From positions 1 to 9,043 of the forward strand of contig JAPPDO010000331.1 in the NCBI GenBank assembly GCA_028821635.1: DNA of 9,043 nt, written 5' to 3'. A model generated the notes under the pieces. The model had not been told where the DNA came from. It did not search any database and saw only the letters and a list, made by a program, of their open reading frames with translations. A program made the translations under genes and the position numbers. Below, piece after piece: positions 5,649 through 9,043 of this stretch. Each line of letters starts with the position of its first letter. Position 1 is the stretch's first letter. This DNA comes from Ekhidna sp. Its GTDB lineage: Bacteria > Bacteroidota > Bacteroidia > Cytophagales > Cyclobacteriaceae.

Positions 5649-5677
5649 CATATTATCAAATTGAACACTGTAATATG
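5649..5677. repeat. Short hairpin between convergent rsmG and topA
   Basis: CATATTA (5649-5655) and TAATATG (5671-5677) are perfect 7-bp inverted arms around a 15-base loop, in the 100-base gap between two convergent genes. The stem is AT-only except for one pair, and no T run follows on either strand, so it is a poor rho-independent terminator. No better terminator was found here. Confidence 0.3.
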
Positions 5678-5733
5678 TATGGAATATTAGCTTAATGAGA
5701 CTTCAAGATAAGAAGAGCGTTCGGTTTACCTCA

Positions 5734-8070
5734 TCAAACGGCTGTTTTCTTCATCGGTGCTTTTCCTCCTCCCCTACCCTTCCTTTCGGGTGCTTTTTCA
5801 GCTAGTTCTCTGCACTCCTCAAGCGTAAGCTCCTCCGGTTTTTTGTCTTTCGGAATTTTTACATTTTTCTTTTTAAACGATATGTAAGGCCCGTACCTCC
5901 CGTTTAATACGAATACTTCGGGGTCCTCCTCGAAGGTCTTGATGTACTTGTTGGCATCGGCTTCACGTTTCTTACAGATCAATTCAATCGCCTCAGCTTC
6001 GGAGATGGTGAGCGGGTCTTGTTCTTTTTTGAGCGATACAAACTTTCCGTTATGCTTGACATACGGCCCGAAGCGTCCGACGGCGGCTACTACTTCTTTA
6101 TCTTCAAAGATGCCTAAGGTGCGTGGCAGCTTGAACAATTCCAATGCCTCCTCTAGCGTAATGGTGTCCATGAATTGTCCATGCCTGAGACTGGCGTATT
6201 GCGGCTTTTTCTCCCCTTCGATTAGTTCCCCCTTTTGCAGATAGGCACCATACTTTCCATGCTTGGCATAGATTTTTTTGCCCGTCTTTGGGTCTTCTCC
6301 CAACTCTCTGGCCTGATTTATTTTGGAACGATCAAGGTCTTGTGACTTCTCTACCGTTGAGTGGAAGCTGTTGTAGAAATTGTCAATCATCTTATGCCAA
6401 AGGGTCCTTCCGCCGGCGATGTCATCAAACTGCACTTCAACGTCCGCAGTAAAGTGATAATCAATCACATCAGGGAAATACTCCACTAGAAAGTCATTGA
6501 CCACCATGGCGGTGTTGGTAGGAAAGAGTTTGTTTTTTTCTGCTCCGGTGATTTCTGTTTTTTCTGTCTTTTTTATGGTGCCATCGGCAAGAATACATTC
6601 TATGTATGTCCGTTTGTGGCCTTCCAGCACTTCTTTTTTTACATAATTTCTCTTTTGCACGGTGGAGATGGTAGGCGCATAGGTGGAGGGTCTTCCAATG
6701 CCCATCTCTTCCAGCTTTTTAACGAGGCTTGCCTCTGTATATCTCGGAGCATGACGTGTGAATCCCTGCTTACCCAACATTTGTTCCAAGTTTAGCAGTT
6801 GTCCCACCGACACAGGAGGAAGCATGCTTGCATTTTCCTCATCGCCTTCGTCATCAGTGGATTCGATATATACTTTTAAAAAGCCGTCAAATTTTACGAC
6901 TTCTCCTTTGGCTATTAGCTTCTCCTCTGCCGTAGATATGCTAATGGTTGCCGTTGTTTTTTCGAGCTGTGCGTCCGACATCTGGGAGGCGATGGCTCGC
7001 TTCCAGATCAGTTCATAAAGTCTTTTCTCAGCATCATCTTTTCCTGTTGATTGCGTACTAAAAGCGGTCGGTCGTATTGCTTCGTGGGCTTCTTGTGCGC
7101 TGGCGTTTTTTGTTTTGAATACCCTGCGGCAGGCATACTGCTGCCCAAACTTCTTATTGATTACCGATGATGCCGCCGAGAGGGCTTCTTCCGATAAATT
7201 CAAGGAATCGGTTCTCATGTAAGAGATTTTCCCGGCTTCATAAAGCTTTTGTGCTACGGACATGGTTCGGGAAACGGAATAACCCAGCTTCCTGCTAGCC
7301 TCCTGTTGCAGTGTGGAGGTGGTGAAGGGTGGGGCCGGTGATTTTTTTGCCGGTTTCGTTTCCAGATTCTCAATAGTGAAAGTCGCTCCATTGCACTTCT
7401 TGAGGAAGTTGATTGTCTCCTCCTCATTTTTGAATTTTTTAGGAAGTTCGGCTTTTAGTATTTTCTCGCCATCCAAAAGAAACGCTGCTGTAATTCTAAA
7501 ACTGGATTCGGCTTTAAATTTTGCAATTTCACGCTCTCTGTCCACCACTAATCTTACTGCTACGGACTGAACTCTTCCCGCAGAAAGACCTCCCTTGATT
7601 TTTTTCCATAAGATGGGAGAAAGCTCAAAACCTACCAGACGGTCAAGGATTCGTCTGGCTTGTTGTGCATTCACCAGATTGATGTCAATTCCTCTTGGAC
7701 TTTGCATCGCATTTTGGATTGCATTCTTCGTGATTTCTCTGAAGACGATCCTTCTGGTTTTCGCATCATCAAGGTTCAGTGCTTCTGATAAGTGCCAGGA
7801 AATGGCCTCACCTTCACGGTCATCATCTGATGCCAAATAGATCATTTCTGCTTCTTTGGCCAGCTTTTTCAGTTCCTTTACAACGTCTTTCTTATCCTTT
7901 GAAATTTCATAAGTAGGAGAGAATCCATTTTTTATATCAATGGCTGAATCGTTCTTAGGAAGGTCTCTGACGTGTCCATAAGAAGACTTAACCTGATAGT
8001 CTTTTCCAAGATAGCCCTCAATGGTTTTGGCCTTAGCCGGTGACTCTACGATAACAAGATTTTTTCCCAT
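5734..8070 (-). CDS. topA: DNA topoisomerase I (type IA)
   Basis: TopA relaxes negative supercoils by cutting one strand through a tyrosyl-DNA bond. The 778-residue protein has all core parts. The Toprim domain opens with LVIVESPAKAKTIEGY (5-20; catalytic Glu9) and carries the metal site SDDDREGEAISWH (81-93). The conserved GLSAGRVQSVAVRLV follows at 161-175. The active-site Tyr284 lies in GKISYMRTDS (280-289), and GIGRPSTYAPTI is at 457-468. The C-terminal third lacks the Cys4 zinc fingers of E. coli TopA. Instead it has three related repeats, recognisable by KYGAYLQKGE (606-615), RFGPYVKHNGKFVSL (666-680) and RYGPYISFKKKNVKIP (725-740), the topoisomerase C-terminal repeat found in Bacteroidota and some other phyla. 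The tail is basic (RKGRGGGKAPMKK). The ATG at 8068-8070 gives the family-standard MGKNLVIVESPAKAK start. The gene is convergent with rsmG and divergent from sixA, so it is probably transcribed alone. No good promoter match was found in the 134-base gap upstream. Confidence 0.97.
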   Translation of the reverse strand: MGKNLVIVESPAKAKTIEGYLGKDYQVKSSYGHVRDLPKNDSAIDIKNGFSPTYEISKDKKDVVKELKKLAKEAEMIYLASDDDREGEAISWHLSEALNLDDAKTRRIVFREITKNAIQNAMQSPRGIDINLVNAQQARRILDRLVGFELSPILWKKIKGGLSAGRVQSVAVRLVVDREREIAKFKAESSFRITAAFLLDGEKILKAELPKKFKNEEETINFLKKCNGATFTIENLETKPAKKSPAPPFTTSTLQQEASRKLGYSVSRTMSVAQKLYEAGKISYMRTDSLNLSEEALSAASSVINKKFGQQYACRRVFKTKNASAQEAHEAIRPTAFSTQSTGKDDAEKRLYELIWKRAIASQMSDAQLEKTTATISISTAEEKLIAKGEVVKFDGFLKVYIESTDDEGDEENASMLPPVSVGQLLNLEQMLGKQGFTRHAPRYTEASLVKKLEEMGIGRPSTYAPTISTVQKRNYVKKEVLEGHKRTYIECILADGTIKKTEKTEITGAEKNKLFPTNTAMVVNDFLVEYFPDVIDYHFTADVEVQFDDIAGGRTLWHKMIDNFYNSFHSTVEKSQDLDRSKINQARELGEDPKTGKKIYAKHGKYGAYLQKGELIEGEKKPQYASLRHGQFMDTITLEEALELFKLPRTLGIFEDKEVVAAVGRFGPYVKHNGKFVSLKKEQDPLTISEAEAIELICKKREADANKYIKTFEEDPEVFVLNGRYGPYISFKKKNVKIPKDKKPEELTLEECRELAEKAPERKGRGGGKAPMKKTAV

Positions 8071-8204
8071 AATTACGCAATGTACATAATAAACATAACG
8101 TAAATGATTAAATTCTGTTTAACTAAAAATTGAAAAAACGTAATCTTTGTCTATCAGAAATCATCAAAAGTAAAATTTATATTCAAACCCACTCGCATCA
8201 ATCC

Positions 8205-8702
8205 ATGAAAAGAAGACTATTCCTCATCCGGCATTCCTATGCAGAAGACCCGGGTACTGTCAGCGACTTTGAAAGGCATCTTACCCTTAAAGGACAAAGC
8301 ACGGCAAGAGCACTTGGAAGGCATCTTTTAAGTTTAAATGAGGCTTTTGAGCCGGATAAAATATTTTGCAGCCCTGCCAGAAGGACTGCCCAAACAGCTC
8401 AAAACATTGTTGAAGAATTAAAAATTTCAGAAAATAGCATTCAGTTTAAAGATCAGATTTACAATGCTTCTGTCAGAGAACTTTTGTCTTTGATTCATTC
8501 ATTGGATGGGTCGGAGCGAAATATTGCCATCATTGGGCATAATCCTGCCATATCTTACTTAGGTGAGCACCTGACCAATGAGGGAACAGGGGGCATGGAA
8601 CCTTGCAGCATGGTTACCATTGGTTTGGAGGACATAAAATGGAAAGAAGTTTCAAAAGGAGACGGTACTTTTGTGTCCTATTTTCATCCCAATATCTTAT
8701 AA
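8205..8702 (+). CDS. sixA: SixA-like phosphohistidine phosphatase
   Basis: This is a histidine phosphatase superfamily (branch 1) protein of the short SixA type, cytoplasmic; E. coli SixA removes phosphate from histidine phosphotransfer proteins. The 165-residue length agrees with E. coli SixA (161). Catalytic elements are visible: LIRHSYAED (7-15) with nucleophile His10 and Arg9, CSPARRTAQTA (55-65) with a phosphate-binding Arg, and IIGHNPAIS (109-117) with His112. The third position of the usual RHG motif is Ser, a common variation in short members. The ATG at 8205 places the catalytic strand at residues 4-10 as in relatives; a TTG at 8130 would add 25 residues with no family support. No ribosome-binding site is visible. 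Its stop overlaps the ATG of the downstream lipoprotein gene (TAATG), so the two probably form an operon. The actual substrate is not evident from the context. Confidence 0.88.
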   Translation: MKRRLFLIRHSYAEDPGTVSDFERHLTLKGQSTARALGRHLLSLNEAFEPDKIFCSPARRTAQTAQNIVEELKISENSIQFKDQIYNASVRELLSLIHSLDGSERNIAIIGHNPAISYLGEHLTNEGTGGMEPCSMVTIGLEDIKWKEVSKGDGTFVSYFHPNIL

Positions 8703-9043
8703 TGTGTAATCCCGGCGACATCAGAAAAACAGCCATGCATGCTGGTTGGAGCCTGCTTTTTGTTTTTTGCATTGCCTGTGATAAAGACTTCTTCCCCGAG
8801 GGTCTTTATGATTATCAGGTGGAGCGGCTGCTCAGCGGAGGCGAGACAAAAGTGTGGAATCAAATCATCACTTCTGAAAACTGTCAGGATTCGGTTAAGT
8901 TGATTATTCGTTTGCTTGCCAACGCATCCGATGACTCCCTGTCGGTGCTGAGGCTTTTATCAAATGAGGCATGTGACGGATTTGATACGACTAGTCTGGG
9001 TAATGCAGATGCCCTCTCCTCCATCGGTGAATTGATTTTTACA
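8702..9043 (+). CDS. Putative lipoprotein, 3' end outside the window
   Basis: An open frame of 114 codons starts at an ATG that overlaps the sixA stop codon and runs off the window end. The N-terminus is a lipoprotein signal: a basic N-region (RK at 8-9), a hydrophobic core (WSLLFVF, 16-22) and the lipobox CIAC, with the lipidated Cys at residue 26 followed by DKD. Asp just after the Cys is an inner-membrane retention signal in E. coli but is not a reliable guide in Bacteroidota. The visible mature part has an early segment DYQVERLLSGGETKVWNQII (40-59) and two further Cys (64 and 94), which could form a disulphide in the periplasm or outside the cell. A second ATG at 8735 would leave a very short signal peptide, so the first start is preferred. 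I do not recognise the family. The overlap with sixA suggests translational coupling, but a functional link is not shown. Confidence 0.75.
   Translation, partial: MCNPGDIRKTAMHAGWSLLFVFCIACDKDFFPEGLYDYQVERLLSGGETKVWNQIITSENCQDSVKLIIRLLANASDDSLSVLRLLSNEACDGFDTTSLGNADALSSIGELIFT

Noticed and set aside
8090..8149. Promoter-like matches between topA and sixA (TATGTTTA on the minus strand, AATCTTTG on the plus strand)
   Set aside because: Each has one mismatch to TAnnTTTG and no TTG element at proper spacing. Not strong enough to annotate.

Overview
The window looks like chromosomal DNA of a member of the Bacteroidota, probably a Cytophagia-like lineage. The evidence is AT-rich intergenic DNA, several TAnnTTTG-type -7 promoter boxes, few Shine-Dalgarno sequences, a Bacteroidota-style RsmG, a DNA topoisomerase I whose C-terminus carries repeats instead of Cys4 zinc fingers, and two lipoprotein-type signal peptides. 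The genus cannot be named from this sequence alone.

Left part (1-1500): this is the accessory-looking end. It opens with an A-rich stretch and an uninterrupted run of 21 C (49-69), followed by a -7 box. Next comes a small lipoprotein gene (211-470) that reads as one protein only if one base is restored near 280, so it is broken or mis-sequenced. A gene-poor stretch (471-795) holds a -7 box and a convincing rho-independent terminator (703-731), which could bound a small RNA. Then follow two short co-directional genes, a DUF4160 protein and a DUF2442 protein, 6 bases apart. They form a conserved pair of unknown function and are the best candidate here for a poorly described system.

Middle part (1500-5640): a GntP-family organic-acid permease (+) faces a glycerate 2-kinase (-), and their 3' ends overlap by 15 bases. 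Together they suggest uptake and phosphorylation of glycerate or a related sugar acid. After a 420-base intergenic region come an ECF-type sigma factor and rsmG (16S rRNA m7G methyltransferase). These two lie in the same reading frame, with the TTG start of rsmG directly after the TAG stop of the sigma gene.

Right part (5640-9043): topA on the minus strand is convergent with rsmG and divergent from a SixA-like phosphohistidine phosphatase. The sixA stop overlaps the ATG of a lipoprotein gene that runs off the window.

Most of the window is ordinary core genome. The unusual signals are the poly-C tract, the frameshifted lipoprotein, the possible small-RNA unit, the DUF4160/DUF2442 pair and the zero-gap in-frame sigma/rsmG junction. 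No tRNA, rRNA, CRISPR array, insertion sequence or transposase was seen.
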